Source: Marinomonas algicola (GTDB lineage: Bacteria; Pseudomonadota; Gammaproteobacteria; Pseudomonadales; Marinomonadaceae). From it: a DNA stretch of 64,000 bases. This document shows, piece by piece, positions 8,296 through 17,457 of this stretch. Location: contig NZ_CP061941.1 of NCBI RefSeq assembly GCF_014805825.1, positions 2,542,001 to 2,606,000 on the forward strand, in the 5' to 3' direction. The translations under genes and the position numbers were made by a program. Numbering within the stretch: the first letter of the stretch is position 1; each line of letters begins with the position of its first letter. A model generated the notes under the pieces. The model was not told where the DNA came from. It saw nothing but the letters and a program-made list of their open reading frames with translations, and made no database searches.

Positions 8296-9018
8296 TTATA
8301 ACGCAAGAATGTCTAAATTGTCGTCTTTCATTAATACTTGAGCCGATTCTTTCCAAATAATACTTTGTAAAGCATCACTTAACATAAAGTTTCCTGCAAT
8401 TGAAACCAATTCAGCCTCCATGCTTTTACAAAAAATCCGCGCATTTGTGTCGCCGTTCACACCCGCCAGCGCTCGTCCACGAAGGGCACCATATACATGA
8501 ATATTACCCTCGGCTAGCACCTCAGCACCAGCACCAACATGAGTAAGAATGACTAAATCACCTTCAGAGTAAACTTGTTGGCCTGAGCGTATAGGTTTTG
8601 TGATAACTTTTGTTGGTTGCGTGACTACTTTCTCTTGTACCACAGTCTTTACAACAATATCAGGGTTTTTATCTGTATCAACAATTGGAGGAGTTATCGA
8701 ACGCGTTTTACTTGGAGGCAACAAAGGCAAATGAAAATCATCATGCCATGCGGGCAAACCAGCCCCTACACTGCGCCAGCCAATCGGTCGAAAGCCTAAT
8801 TCTGTTACTTGAGAAACCAGAGTATTCAATTCGGTTAAACTCATGTCTCCCTCAAGCTTAGACACATCAATTATCAGTGGTGCTTGGCTAAAGAAATGCG
8901 GCGCTTGACTGATTTTTTCACTGATTTGATTAATGACACCAGGAGATGAAAACTTATGCAGCTCAAGTAATACTGTTGTAACGACACTTCCTTTTAAATG
9001 GAAGTCTGTTTCTTTCAT
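8296..9018 (-). CDS. minC: Septum-site determining protein MinC
   Basis: Inhibitor of FtsZ polymerisation, brought to the membrane by MinD. The 240-residue protein has an N-terminal FtsZ-interacting domain (about residues 5-105) and a C-terminal beta-helical, MinD-binding domain marked by the repeated glycine pattern VGAGAEVLAEGNIHVYGALRG and ARIFCKSMEAELVSIAG, joined by a linker rich in Thr, Val and Lys. The start at ATG 9016-9018 follows AGGA by about 9 nt and gives MKETDFHLKG, which fits the family; an upstream TTG at 9042 has no such support. It is the first gene of minCDE. Confidence 0.95.
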   Translation of the reverse strand: MKETDFHLKGSVVTTVLLELHKFSSPGVINQISEKISQAPHFFSQAPLIIDVSKLEGDMSLTELNTLVSQVTELGFRPIGWRSVGAGLPAWHDDFHLPLLPPSKTRSITPPIVDTDKNPDIVVKTVVQEKVVTQPTKVITKPIRSGQQVYSEGDLVILTHVGAGAEVLAEGNIHVYGALRGRALAGVNGDTNARIFCKSMEAELVSIAGNFMLSDALQSIIWKESAQVLMKDDNLDILAL

Positions 9019-9223
9019 GCACACGTTCCTTTTATCTTGCAAGAATGCATTGATTATTAAACTTAATAGTTAGCTGCTTATTTTAACAAGCTAAGAAATT
9101 AATGAAAGCATTACTGCTTTTAAGAGAAAAAAACACCCTTTTTTCATGAAACTGACAATTCCCATAAATAAAACACAAGATACAAAAGAATAATGACACC
9201 ATGTTGACTTCTTACAGCACCAT

Positions 9224-9943
9224 TTAATCAGACAAATAATAGGATACGGTTGACACCACTCGTACTTTTTTTATGTGAAGATTATTATTGTCTCTTGAGC
9301 TGATACTAAACTGCCCTTGAGAAGCAGTACGAATTTTACCCAAGCTACTTTTAGAGTCTGATGCAAATTTTTCTGCGACCTCTCTCGCCTTTTTCGTTGC
9401 TTCTTCAATCATTTCAGGTTTAATTTCATTTAATCGGGTGAAAATATATTCAGTTTGGTAGGAATAATCATTTCCATTAAAGACAATCCCTTGCTTACCC
9501 AAAGCGGAAATCCCTCCCATCGTTCGTCGGACAGCATCAATATTATTAGAATAAACCGTCACGGTTTGAGTGGCTGTGTATCGAAATAATGCTTGTGTTT
9601 GCCCCCCATATTGCTGAGCGGACTTATCTATAATGGATGGCGCTGAAAAAGTAATTTCATCAGAGTTAACCCCCTCAGCTTCAAGATAATCACGAATTTT
9701 ATCTGTATTTAAATCGATAGTTTGATACAACGCACCCAAACTGTTATCCGCTACCGTAAATTGAATAGGCCAAATAATAACATCGGCTTTATACTCTCTT
9801 TCAGATAGACCTTTAACTGTAACTTGGCGCTCGTATTCCTTATAGCGAATGGCCGCCTCACCCAATAGATACCCTAAAGAAGACAACCCCAGAATGAAGC
9901 AAGTCCCTAAAAACACCGAATTAAACCTTGTTAAGTTAGTCAT
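9224..9943 (-). CDS. SIMPL (DUF541) domain exported protein
   Basis: A 239-residue protein with an N-terminal hydrophobic segment (about residues 8-30) that serves as signal or anchor, then one SIMPL domain. The opening strand VTVKGLSEREYKADVIIWPI and the later region TEYIFTRLNEIKPEMIEEATKKAREVAEKFA are the two conserved parts of this family. SIMPL proteins form periplasmic or surface oligomers; some relatives (YggE, BP26) affect oxidative stress or are immunodominant antigens, but no biochemical role is settled. It is a single gene on the minus strand with no operon partner, 100 nt downstream of the histidine kinase start-to-end block. Confidence 0.85.
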   Translation of the reverse strand: MTNLTRFNSVFLGTCFILGLSSLGYLLGEAAIRYKEYERQVTVKGLSEREYKADVIIWPIQFTVADNSLGALYQTIDLNTDKIRDYLEAEGVNSDEITFSAPSIIDKSAQQYGGQTQALFRYTATQTVTVYSNNIDAVRRTMGGISALGKQGIVFNGNDYSYQTEYIFTRLNEIKPEMIEEATKKAREVAEKFASDSKSSLGKIRTASQGQFSISSRDNNNLHIKKVRVVSTVSYYLSD

Positions 9944-10043
9944 ATAGAGCCATCCACCTTACGTTAATCGATTCAAAGTGAGTTAAATTAACACTACAGG
10001 TTAGCATTCACCAGTACTCACAAAACATCGTCAAAATCGAAAC

Positions 10044-11330
10044 TTAACTATTCGCTGTGATTTTTTGAAAACGCAGAGACACCTTCGCCCCTCCTAAAAC
10101 GCTTGATTTATCAATTATCAACAGAGCGGATACCCATTCAGCTATCCGAGAGACAATAGCCAGCCCCATTCCGTGACCTTTTATTCCATGCTCACCTTTC
10201 CAAAAAGGCTTCACAACCTGTGCTCTTTGCTCTTCAGGTATTCCCGCGCCATCGTCTTCAATTGAAAATAATGCGCTCTGCCCTTCTGTTTTCAATGAAA
10301 CGATTATTTTAGAGCAAGCATGTTTCATAGCATTACTCATAAGGTTATTCATCAACATAGCCAGGTAACGTCGGTCGGCCACAATGCTAATAGAGTCTTG
10401 ATCTAATTGATATTCTATTTCTTTATCTTCCATCTCATGAACAGTAAATAACGATCGTATAAACTGATTTAGATCGATCACTTCATTATTGAGCACCACA
10501 TTTGACTCATCCAATCGAGCGTATCGTAACAAGGTATCCACTAATGATTCCATTTCCTCTAGATCACAACTAATTCTAGCTAAATATTTGAATCGTGTTT
10601 TTAGATCACCCACTTCTTCAAGAGCATCGATACCAAAACGTAGACGAGCAAGAGGCGTCTTTAAATCATGGGAAACCGCTCGACTGAGCATTTTATTGTC
10701 GCTGATTAATCGTTCAATACGATCGGCCATGCGATTAAATTCCGTTTCAATATCCGCTATATAAGATATCTTACCTTTAGTAACCCTAGCGTCTAAATCT
10801 CCTTTACCAAACGCTCTCGCCGCACTTCTTAAAATGATTAATCGTCCTATTAAAGGAGACAGCCAAACTAATAATATAACAACAACACCGGTATAGAAGG
10901 CCAGGGTTAACATCAGGTTTATATTCAAGATGGATGTTTCATTGGTCGTGTTAATGAAGAGTAATGTCATCACTTTATGGCTTTTTTTCATATAAAAATG
11001 CAAAGAGACATCGCTTTCAGATTCCAGAATAAGAGGATCGCCTTTTTCGAACCCCTCAGACAAACTGCCCGGTATAGGAAAATTCACTCTATCCTGTAAA
11101 CTCACCGACAAATGACTTATTTGCTGCCATTGCATCAGAAAGCTTTCTCGACTAGCTGGATCCATGCGATCAAGAGTAGTCGCTAAGTCATGACCCATCG
11201 ACTTATAAAAGCTAAACTCTTCCATTGATTTGTTATCATCCATTCCATGATAAACTTCATTAATCAACCACCCAAGTCCAATGACGGCCGACACAACAAC
11301 AAAAATCAAGGAAACAGTGAGTTGCTTCAT
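10044..11330 (-). CDS. Sensor histidine kinase (RstB/EnvZ-like)
   Basis: Inner-membrane sensor of 428 residues that phosphorylates the response regulator encoded 20 nt upstream. It has a first membrane helix (about 5-24), a periplasmic sensor of roughly 115 residues, a second helix (about 138-165), a HAMP linker, the dimerisation H-box SRAVSHDLKTPLARL with His221, and an ATPase domain with the N box NNLMSNAMKHA and the G boxes DDGAGIPEE and GHGMGLAI. All catalytic motifs are intact. The acidic periplasmic domain is short, as in RstB. Context (mipA and DUF3019 genes in the same direction) indicates an envelope stimulus. The signal is unknown. Confidence 0.92.
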   Translation of the reverse strand: MKQLTVSLIFVVVSAVIGLGWLINEVYHGMDDNKSMEEFSFYKSMGHDLATTLDRMDPASRESFLMQWQQISHLSVSLQDRVNFPIPGSLSEGFEKGDPLILESESDVSLHFYMKKSHKVMTLLFINTTNETSILNINLMLTLAFYTGVVVILLVWLSPLIGRLIILRSAARAFGKGDLDARVTKGKISYIADIETEFNRMADRIERLISDNKMLSRAVSHDLKTPLARLRFGIDALEEVGDLKTRFKYLARISCDLEEMESLVDTLLRYARLDESNVVLNNEVIDLNQFIRSLFTVHEMEDKEIEYQLDQDSISIVADRRYLAMLMNNLMSNAMKHACSKIIVSLKTEGQSALFSIEDDGAGIPEEQRAQVVKPFWKGEHGIKGHGMGLAIVSRIAEWVSALLIIDKSSVLGGAKVSLRFQKITANS

Positions 11331-11350
11331 TTACAAAAAACCTTCTAGTT

Positions 11351-12046
11351 TTACCATGCGTCGGCGGCAAATAAATACCCTTTTCCCCAAACTGTTTTTA
11401 TCCTGTAGGGTTGATTTGCATCATCTTCGAGCTTCTTACGTAGACGCGAAATCCTAATATCAATAGATCGGTCAAAACCATCGTAATCAATTCCACGTAA
11501 ACGCTGCACTAACTCGGCTCGACTGATCACCTTCCCAGCCTCTGAAGCTAAAATCCAAAGCATATCAAATTCATTACTGGACACCGCCACTGGCATCCCA
11601 TTCAAAGAAACACTTTTTGAAATAGAGTCAATTTTTAATCCTCCAAACATTCTTACAGCTAGCTGGTCGGCCTCACTGCCTCGTCGAAGCAGTGCCTTTA
11701 TTCTCGCTAATAAAATTCTTGGTTTAATCGGTTTACTAAGGTAATCATCTGCTCCCAGCTCTAGCCCAAGCACTTCGTCACTCTCTTCAACGCAAGCTGT
11801 CATCATTAAAATAGGCAAAGGGTAAAATTTTCGAATGTCTTTACAAACATCGAAGCCATTTTTCACAGGCAGCATAATATCAAGTAGAACCAAATCAGGA
11901 TGATCGGCTTCAACAAGCTCTACCGCTGTATCACCTCTATTAGCAACGCTTACTTCATACCCATGGTCTACTAGGTAGTCACTAATCCACTCAGATAAAG
12001 AGGGATCATCTTCAACCACCAATATATGCTCACTTGTTTTTGACAT
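11351..12046 (-). CDS. OmpR-family response regulator (RstA-like)
   Basis: Two-domain transcription factor of 231 residues. The receiver domain has the acidic pocket EDD (residues 12-14), the phosphorylation site Asp56 in LVLLDIMLP and the conserved Lys in YLSKPIKP. The winged-helix DNA-binding domain follows from about residue 130, with RLRGIDYDGFDRSIDIRISRLRKKLEDD as the recognition region, typical of the RstA/OmpR group. The kinase gene follows after 20 nt. Sequences at 13443-13479 in front of the mipA homologue resemble the published RstA box, so this regulator probably controls its own cluster from that promoter. Confidence 0.93.
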   Translation of the reverse strand: MSKTSEHILVVEDDPSLSEWISDYLVDHGYEVSVANRGDTAVELVEADHPDLVLLDIMLPVKNGFDVCKDIRKFYPLPILMMTACVEESDEVLGLELGADDYLSKPIKPRILLARIKALLRRGSEADQLAVRMFGGLKIDSISKSVSLNGMPVAVSSNEFDMLWILASEAGKVISRAELVQRLRGIDYDGFDRSIDIRISRLRKKLEDDANQPYRIKTVWGKGYLFAADAW

Positions 12047-12100
12047 TTTGAAGCCTTTATACAGTTAATTTTAATAACGTTCTAATAAGGTTGGACGCCA

Positions 12101-12508
12101 TTAAAATAAACGCCATTCGCTGTAATTTTTCCGATCGTTTTTGTAAACCCAAGCCACTTTTATTTTTGTTTCAAATACGACATCACCATTACCTTTACGA
12201 CGAATCTGATAAACCGTGCTGCGGTCTAATTGAACCTCTTTCTTATAGGAACCTATTCCTTTATCGCGCCAACACACTAAAGGCTGAGGCCTTGGTTGCT
12301 GGAACAAACAATATTCACCAATATCAGAAACCTTCCAACGAAAAGTGAGGGATTGGTAGCATGTTTGCCCCTTTCTTAATGCAATGCAACGATTCGGTTC
12401 TACTTTGAAGAACAAAGCTTGCTCTTCAGCAAATATTGGTAAGGAGATGAGAGACAAGAATAAGCTTGATATTGTTACGAACATCGATAAATTAGTCGTC
12501 ACGTTCAA
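12101..12508 (-). CDS. DUF3019 family exported protein
   Basis: A 135-residue secreted protein: a signal peptide of about 27 residues ending SLPIFAEEQ, then a small domain with three or four cysteines (NRCIALRKGQTCYQSLTFRW, EYCLFQ, LVCWRD). This matches DUF3019 as I remember it from Shewanella and Vibrio. Such genes recur next to a MipA/OmpV gene and an OmpR-type two-component pair, which is exactly the arrangement here: 9 nt after the MipA homologue and about 54 nt before the regulator. It presumably acts in the periplasm, perhaps as a partner or modulator of the sensor or of the MipA protein. No function is established. Confidence 0.75.
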   Translation of the reverse strand: MNVTTNLSMFVTISSLFLSLISLPIFAEEQALFFKVEPNRCIALRKGQTCYQSLTFRWKVSDIGEYCLFQQPRPQPLVCWRDKGIGSYKKEVQLDRSTVYQIRRKGNGDVVFETKIKVAWVYKNDRKNYSEWRLF

Positions 12509-12517
12509 ACCTCCGAA

Positions 12518-13372
12518 TTAAAAAATATAACTTACGGAGGAAACCCAATAAGTTTGGTTACCCCTTTCCATCAATGGGCTTTCCTTTATGCTATTTGCCA
12601 AATCCGTATATCGAATAAACGAAGAAAAAACACTGTGCTCTGTCAGCGGGTAGGTTACACCGACTTCAGTAGAATAGGACAAACTGGATCCAAGACTATA
12701 CCGAGGAAAACGCGTGGTAGATTCTTGTTCGGACACGCCATAAAGATAGTTATTCGTCTCTTCAGAACTGTACTCTAGGCTGAAAACACCGTGTACATTC
12801 CAGTTCTGAATTTGCCAGCTTCTTCCAATTCGTGCCGTACTCGTCATACCACTGCCTTCATGAATGTCGGTTACAAGACGATATTGAAAAATATAATCAT
12901 CAAAATGCGCTGTTGCTCGAATACCAGCACCATTGTATAAGGTATTTCGATCTTGCAACGCATCATTGCGAACATTTTCATCTAAACTGTTTATCTTCTC
13001 ATCAACTTCATCGTCAAATTTCCCCTGGACACTAGAAGCAAGAAGATCTAAAGACCAACGCCCCTTATTAAAAAAATTATACCCAAGATTCAAACCATCA
13101 GATGTCCCTTGAGACGCTTCTATAAAAAAACCATTATAATAATAATCACCTCCTATTGTGATTCCGACATAGTCATCTACATTATCACCATCATCATAAA
13201 CACGACCGCCAGTGATATTCGATGCTGATAACCCTATGCCGAAATAACCGCCATTCTCTCTTTTTGACGATTCACCTGAACGAACATCTTGCGCGATGTC
13301 TCCAGCTAATGAAAAAGGAGAAGCCGCCAAAACAATGACAAAGGGTAAACATAGTGATTTTACTTTACTCAT
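12518..13372 (-). CDS. MipA/OmpV family outer-membrane protein
   Basis: A 284-residue exported protein with a signal peptide (cleavage near LAGDI, residue 24) and a beta-barrel pattern of alternating polar and aromatic residues (GYFGIGLSASNITGG, YYYNGFFIEASQG). The last residue is a phenylalanine in VSSVSYIF, the usual outer-membrane signal. Members of this family include the MltA-interacting scaffold MipA and Vibrio OmpV. It is the first gene of an apparent operon with the DUF3019 gene, response regulator and kinase, and its promoter region holds an inverted repeat fitting the regulator. A binding role for murein hydrolases should not be assumed; an osmotic or antimicrobial-peptide response is equally possible. 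Confidence 0.82.
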   Translation of the reverse strand: MSKVKSLCLPFVIVLAASPFSLAGDIAQDVRSGESSKRENGGYFGIGLSASNITGGRVYDDGDNVDDYVGITIGGDYYYNGFFIEASQGTSDGLNLGYNFFNKGRWSLDLLASSVQGKFDDEVDEKINSLDENVRNDALQDRNTLYNGAGIRATAHFDDYIFQYRLVTDIHEGSGMTSTARIGRSWQIQNWNVHGVFSLEYSSEETNNYLYGVSEQESTTRFPRYSLGSSLSYSTEVGVTYPLTEHSVFSSFIRYTDLANSIKESPLMERGNQTYWVSSVSYIF

Positions 13373-13442
13373 TTATATGCTCTTTTTTAAATACTACGTT
13401 AATTAGGATGAGGGTGATTAAACGTGACTTAAGTAAATAAAG

Positions 13443-13499
13443 CTGTAACAACATATTGCAATGAAACATTCTGTTACAGGATGCAATTTTTTGATACAG
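13443..13499. promoter_or_regulatory. Inverted repeat resembling paired RstA boxes upstream of the mipA cluster
   Basis: CTGTAACA at 13443-13450 and TGTTACAG at 13472-13479 form perfect 8-bp arms 29 bp apart. A third related copy, TGATACAG, follows at 13492-13499, 20 bp from the second. Each inverted arm extends to a 14-mer matching the E. coli RstA consensus TACATNTNGTTACA at 10 of 12 defined positions (AACATTCTGTTACA and, reversed, AATATGTTGTTACA). The site is in the divergent gap between the MipA homologue and the small gene at 13.5 kb. Binding by the local regulator is inferred. Confidence 0.5.
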
Positions 13500-13551
13500 C
13501 CCTTCCTGATTATTCCTTTTATATTGCATTCAATAATAACTCATTAGGGGA

Positions 13552-13977
13552 ATGAACTTGACGGCCCAATATCTTCGTTTTTGTATTGCCATATTTATTT
13601 CTATTATTAGCTGCATACTGTTTAGCGCCAGTATCGAATCAAGAAGTGACAACATTTCATTAAAAATCGGCGTCTGGCAATCGACTCAGAATAGTGAGTT
13701 ACTTTTAAATGTCACTAATAATCACTTCTCCTTCTATCATTTAGGTCCAAATAATTGCGTATTATTAGAAAAACAATACCAAATAAAAAATGTTAACACT
13801 GTAATAAACAATGTTCATTTCAACAAAGAGTTTCGTGACGGTTGGTTACTCTCACCAACACCTCCAACCCCAATATTAGCTATAACTACGCCCAAAGCTA
13901 ATACATTGAAAACGATTACTTTCAGGCAAGTCAGCAAACTCCCTAGCCCATGTTTACTTGAGCAAAATAGTCATTAG
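13552..13977 (+). CDS. Secreted small protein, free-standing paralogue of the N-terminal domain of the next gene
   Basis: A protein of about 140 residues with an N-terminal hydrophobic segment (FCIAIFISIISCILFSA) that looks like a signal peptide or anchor. Its mature part lines up by eye with residues 35-125 of the following lipoprotein: SLKIGVWQ against SLPIGYWQ, LLLNVT against LTLNIT, FSFYH against FIYNA, one shared Cys, and the end KTITFRQVSKLPSPC against ERLSFKKLDTLPMPC. The ATG at 13552 is only 1 nt past AGGGG. A TTG at 13558 is better spaced (7 nt) and may be the true start, giving 139 residues. Function unknown; it probably arose by duplication of that domain. Confidence 0.6.
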   Translation: MNLTAQYLRFCIAIFISIISCILFSASIESRSDNISLKIGVWQSTQNSELLLNVTNNHFSFYHLGPNNCVLLEKQYQIKNVNTVINNVHFNKEFRDGWLLSPTPPTPILAITTPKANTLKTITFRQVSKLPSPCLLEQNSH

Positions 13978-14063
13978 AAAAATTCGCATTCATCAATAAT
14001 ATTCCCTAACAAGCCAAATTAGAAATTTATAAATACATTTAAACAACCCAGAAGGAGCCATAA

Positions 14064-16640
14064 ATGAGTCCCCATTTACATAACCAATCAACGCCGTACC
14101 TAACCGCCTTAATAAGTAGTCTGTTACTCACGGCATGCGGAGATAAGACTGAACTCAGTATCGATTCTTTACCTATTGGTTACTGGCAAGAGGAAGCAAC
14201 CGGCCTCACCTTAAATATCACAAAAGAGGATGTCTTTATTTATAATGCGTCGAAGCAAACCTGCTCTCAAAGTATGTATTACGAATCACAAGAAGAAGCA
14301 AAAAAGTCGCTTACACAACCTAAAATGTCATGGGAAGGAAGCACTCAATTCTTTTCAGCGACTCCATCAGGAGGGTTATCGTCCGAGCGCTTGTCTTTTA
14401 AAAAATTAGACACGCTTCCAATGCCATGTCAATTGGCCCCTCCAAAAGACAAATATGATCCGGTTGCGATATTTGAACATACTTGGCACACTTTTAATGA
14501 CTACTACCCATTCTTTGAGTTACGTAACGTAAACTGGACGTCACAATATGACAAATTCCGACCCAAAGTTACGTCAAACACACCTCAAAAAGAGCTCTTT
14601 GTTCTCATCGCCAGTATGTTGTCACCTATTGACGATGGCCATATTGAATTAAGCGTCAACAATAACACTCTTGAAGAGGACTTTAATCCTGCTAGCATGC
14701 TTGGTTGGACAAACGCAATTGAACGTCTTGCTCTGGAATATACCGACGGTGATCTAGACCTCTCTTACAAGAGCGTTTTAGATACGTTCAATTCAGGCTT
14801 AGAAACCTTTTATTCGATCAATGAATTAAAACATTTAAAAGATTCAAACGGGCGGGATCTAATGGTTTGGGGGGTGCTAAAAAATAATGTTGGTTATCTC
14901 CAAATTAACGCAATGGAAGGTTACGCACCTAATAAGGACGGGCTGTTTACCAACACAAAAAACGAATTGACAGAAGTTGAGAAGGCACTAAACAGCGTAT
15001 TCACTGATTTATCAATGACTCAATCAATGATTGTCGATATTAGATTTAATGGAGGTGGCTACGACGACGTCGCATTAGCAATAGCAGGACGATTTACTAA
15101 TGACACTTATTTAAGTCATAAAAAACAAAAATACTATTCACACAATACAACGGATCTAAAAAACTATTTTGTGACGCCTTATTCAGACAATGGATACACC
15201 AATCCAGTAGCCATTATCACAGGCCCAAATACCGCTAGCGCAGCCGAAATATTCGCTTTATCCATGAAACCGTTAACGCATGTCTCTCAAATAGGTGAAC
15301 CAACGAGAGGCGTTTTATCAGATGTACTCGATGTTGATCTTGGTGCAGGATGGTCTATCGGTTTATCTCATGAAAATTACTTCAGTGCGAAAAGTGTTCT
15401 TTATGAAGGTATTGGTATTCCAGCTGAGTTAGCATCGCCATCGTCAAGTATGTATGCCTTATCAGAGAGCATTTATCCATCCATTAATCGAGCGTACGGG
15501 TCCTTCAACATTGACATCTCACTATCAGAATCCGAATTCAATCAACAGATAGAAAGTATCATAACAGAATATAATATCCCCAGTTTAACTGCAGGATGGA
15601 TCGATAATGAAAAAATCATTAAAACAACAGCATTTGGCTTCGCTGACATTGACCAGAAAATTCCAGCCACCACGAGCACACCTTATAAGTTAGGGTCCAT
15701 TAGTAAAACATTTCTTGGAGTAAGTGCAATGCAGATGATGGAATTAGGTCTCATTGATTTAGAGACTACTGTTGCTGATACTGGCATCAACATTATCATC
15801 GATCACCCTCATATTGATGCAAATAATACCATGACATTACGTCATTTAATGACTCACACCGCCAGCATCAATGATGGCGATAATTACGCATGCAGTTATT
15901 ACCTAGAAGAAGATAAATCCAGTTTAGCGAATGCATTAGGAGAGAGTGATTGCCCTGAACCAACATCAAGTAACCAGAAAGATTTCTTACATAATTACCT
16001 TAATCATGCGGGCAACCTATACAGTGAAACAGAGAATTTCCTAAATACTGAGGTTGGTGACTTTTATAATTATTCGAATATTGGAGCCGCTCTTGCCGCA
16101 GAAATGCTGACCACTTTATCAGGCATTCCTTATCAGCAATGGACGGAAGAGAATCTATTTCAAACCATTGGAATGACTAACACCCATTGGTTTAATGGCG
16201 ATTTCGAGAGTTCAAATAACAAACCTGCTATTAACTACATTCTAAATAACAATGAATCAATCGCTTTACCCCAAAATGCCTTAGCAACGTGGAGTGATGG
16301 TGATTTAAAATCGAGTATTGATGATCTATCTCGTTACCTTATGATGGTTGTCCGCGGAGGAGAGATCGATGGAGCCCAAGCCCTTACAAAAGACAGTGTT
16401 CACTACATGCTCAGTCCTCAATCAGATGCTACAAACATGTTGGGTTATCCGGCTGTTTTTTGGGAAAACGACGGATTTTTGTTTGGTCATACTGGGGGAG
16501 ACCCAGGTGTTAACACAACAATGCAATACGACCAAATAAACCAGCTTGGGTATATACTCATTACAAACTCTGATGACGAAGAAGTATGGGGAAGACTGAA
16601 TCACTTAGTCTACTTAAGAGGCCTTAACTTAACAAAATAA
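14064..16640 (+). CDS. Lipoprotein fusing an S41 protease to a class-C beta-lactamase-like serine hydrolase
   Basis: An 858-residue protein with three parts behind a lipoprotein signal (LLTAC, Cys25). Residues about 35-125 are a small domain shared with the preceding gene. Residues about 130-460 are a C-terminal-processing-protease-like S41 domain: IVDIRFNGGGYDD at 323-335 and TASAAEIF with putative nucleophile Ser392. Residues about 480-855 are a beta-lactamase/D-alanyl-D-alanine-carboxypeptidase-like domain with SISK (Ser545, Lys548), YSN (670-672) and HTG (809-811), all three motifs of the class-C fold. I see no PDZ domain between. Each half is known alone as an exported hydrolase; the fusion would place two serine hydrolases on one anchored chain. 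AGAAGGAGCC precedes the ATG. Substrates are unknown. Confidence 0.85.
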   Translation: MSPHLHNQSTPYLTALISSLLLTACGDKTELSIDSLPIGYWQEEATGLTLNITKEDVFIYNASKQTCSQSMYYESQEEAKKSLTQPKMSWEGSTQFFSATPSGGLSSERLSFKKLDTLPMPCQLAPPKDKYDPVAIFEHTWHTFNDYYPFFELRNVNWTSQYDKFRPKVTSNTPQKELFVLIASMLSPIDDGHIELSVNNNTLEEDFNPASMLGWTNAIERLALEYTDGDLDLSYKSVLDTFNSGLETFYSINELKHLKDSNGRDLMVWGVLKNNVGYLQINAMEGYAPNKDGLFTNTKNELTEVEKALNSVFTDLSMTQSMIVDIRFNGGGYDDVALAIAGRFTNDTYLSHKKQKYYSHNTTDLKNYFVTPYSDNGYTNPVAIITGPNTASAAEIFALSMKPLTHVSQIGEPTRGVLSDVLDVDLGAGWSIGLSHENYFSAKSVLYEGIGIPAELASPSSSMYALSESIYPSINRAYGSFNIDISLSESEFNQQIESIITEYNIPSLTAGWIDNEKIIKTTAFGFADIDQKIPATTSTPYKLGSISKTFLGVSAMQMMELGLIDLETTVADTGINIIIDHPHIDANNTMTLRHLMTHTASINDGDNYACSYYLEEDKSSLANALGESDCPEPTSSNQKDFLHNYLNHAGNLYSETENFLNTEVGDFYNYSNIGAALAAEMLTTLSGIPYQQWTEENLFQTIGMTNTHWFNGDFESSNNKPAINYILNNNESIALPQNALATWSDGDLKSSIDDLSRYLMMVVRGGEIDGAQALTKDSVHYMLSPQSDATNMLGYPAVFWENDGFLFGHTGGDPGVNTTMQYDQINQLGYILITNSDDEEVWGRLNHLVYLRGLNLTK

Positions 16641-16664
16641 GCTAATTTCTGAGAAAAAGGACGC

Positions 16665-16707
16665 CTCCGCTTTGGTTCAAGAAAATACAGCTTAAGCGGA
16701 GTTTTTT
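16665..16707 (+). terminator. Rho-independent terminator after the S41/beta-lactamase gene
   Basis: CTCCGCTT at 16665-16672 pairs with AAGCGGAG at 16694-16701, and six T residues follow at 16702-16707. It lies 25 nt past the stop codon. Confidence 0.8.
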
Positions 16708-17087
16708 ATCACCCCATGAATGCCTCTCAATATTTAAAAGCAATCGTACGATGAACAGCTTACAGACGGTTAACACTCAGTTTTGATTTTCTTACACACT
16801 CTCTAATCGATTGACAGTTTTTAAAAAACCACTCATTCGAAACCATCCTATAAAAAAATGCTAGCGCAGGTTTAGCTTTAAACCGAAAGCGTTTCCCGTG
16901 AACCACTGTCACCAATGCATCAATCAAAATCAATGAAATGAGTAAAAAAAGTGGATAGGCTCATTAATGGCCAACAAACAACCAAAATAAAAATAAAGTC
17001 ATTGAATTAAAAATTTTTATACTCATTATTGAAAACATAGCCTAAGATGAAACTAGGCTTAGTTTTTAAAGCAGAGGTTTAAGACAC
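16708..17087. other. AT-rich gap with no recognised gene
   Basis: About 380 bp between the terminator and the next small gene. I see no RNA gene, repeat or open frame of note. An AGAGG at 17073-17077 serves as the ribosome-binding site for the TTG start at 17088, so the right end must carry that gene's promoter. Confidence 0.5.
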
Positions 17088-17399
17088 TTGATACGCCTTA
17101 TTTCAATTGTTAGTTTTTTAGCACTTATTTGCTTATTTGAGAAAGAGAGCACTTTTTCAAATAGTAATAATGATACAGTGCATTTTTCTTGGTCGGAGAT
17201 GGATCAAGTTCAAACTGTCGAAGCCTCGGCGTCTCTCATTGATGATTCTTCTGATGATCAATCGAACCCTTTCTTAGAACATAGACTTAATCGAATTCAG
17301 TGGGTTTCTTTAGTTCTTTTTGATAAAGCTCCAACACGTTTTTTTCGTGTTTTATACCCCAAGCAACACCCTAGAGCACCACCATTCCTATATTCATAA
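17088..17399 (+). CDS. Hypothetical exported small protein
   Basis: A 103-residue frame starting at TTG 17088-17090, about 10 nt after AGAGG. It begins with a short hydrophobic stretch (LISIVSFLALICLF) that could be a signal peptide or anchor, followed by an acidic middle (SLIDDSSDDQSNP) and a basic, aromatic, proline-rich end (FFRVLYPKQHPRAPPFLY). I do not recognise the family. It lies 58 nt ahead of the CBS-domain gene in the same direction and may be co-transcribed. The non-ATG start and short length leave real doubt that it is translated. Confidence 0.4.
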   Translation: MIRLISIVSFLALICLFEKESTFSNSNNDTVHFSWSEMDQVQTVEASASLIDDSSDDQSNPFLEHRLNRIQWVSLVLFDKAPTRFFRVLYPKQHPRAPPFLYS

Positions 17400-17457
17400 C
17401 ACTTAACGTTAACAAAACCATTTAAACGTATATAACTAATGAATATAGGTGCATCTT

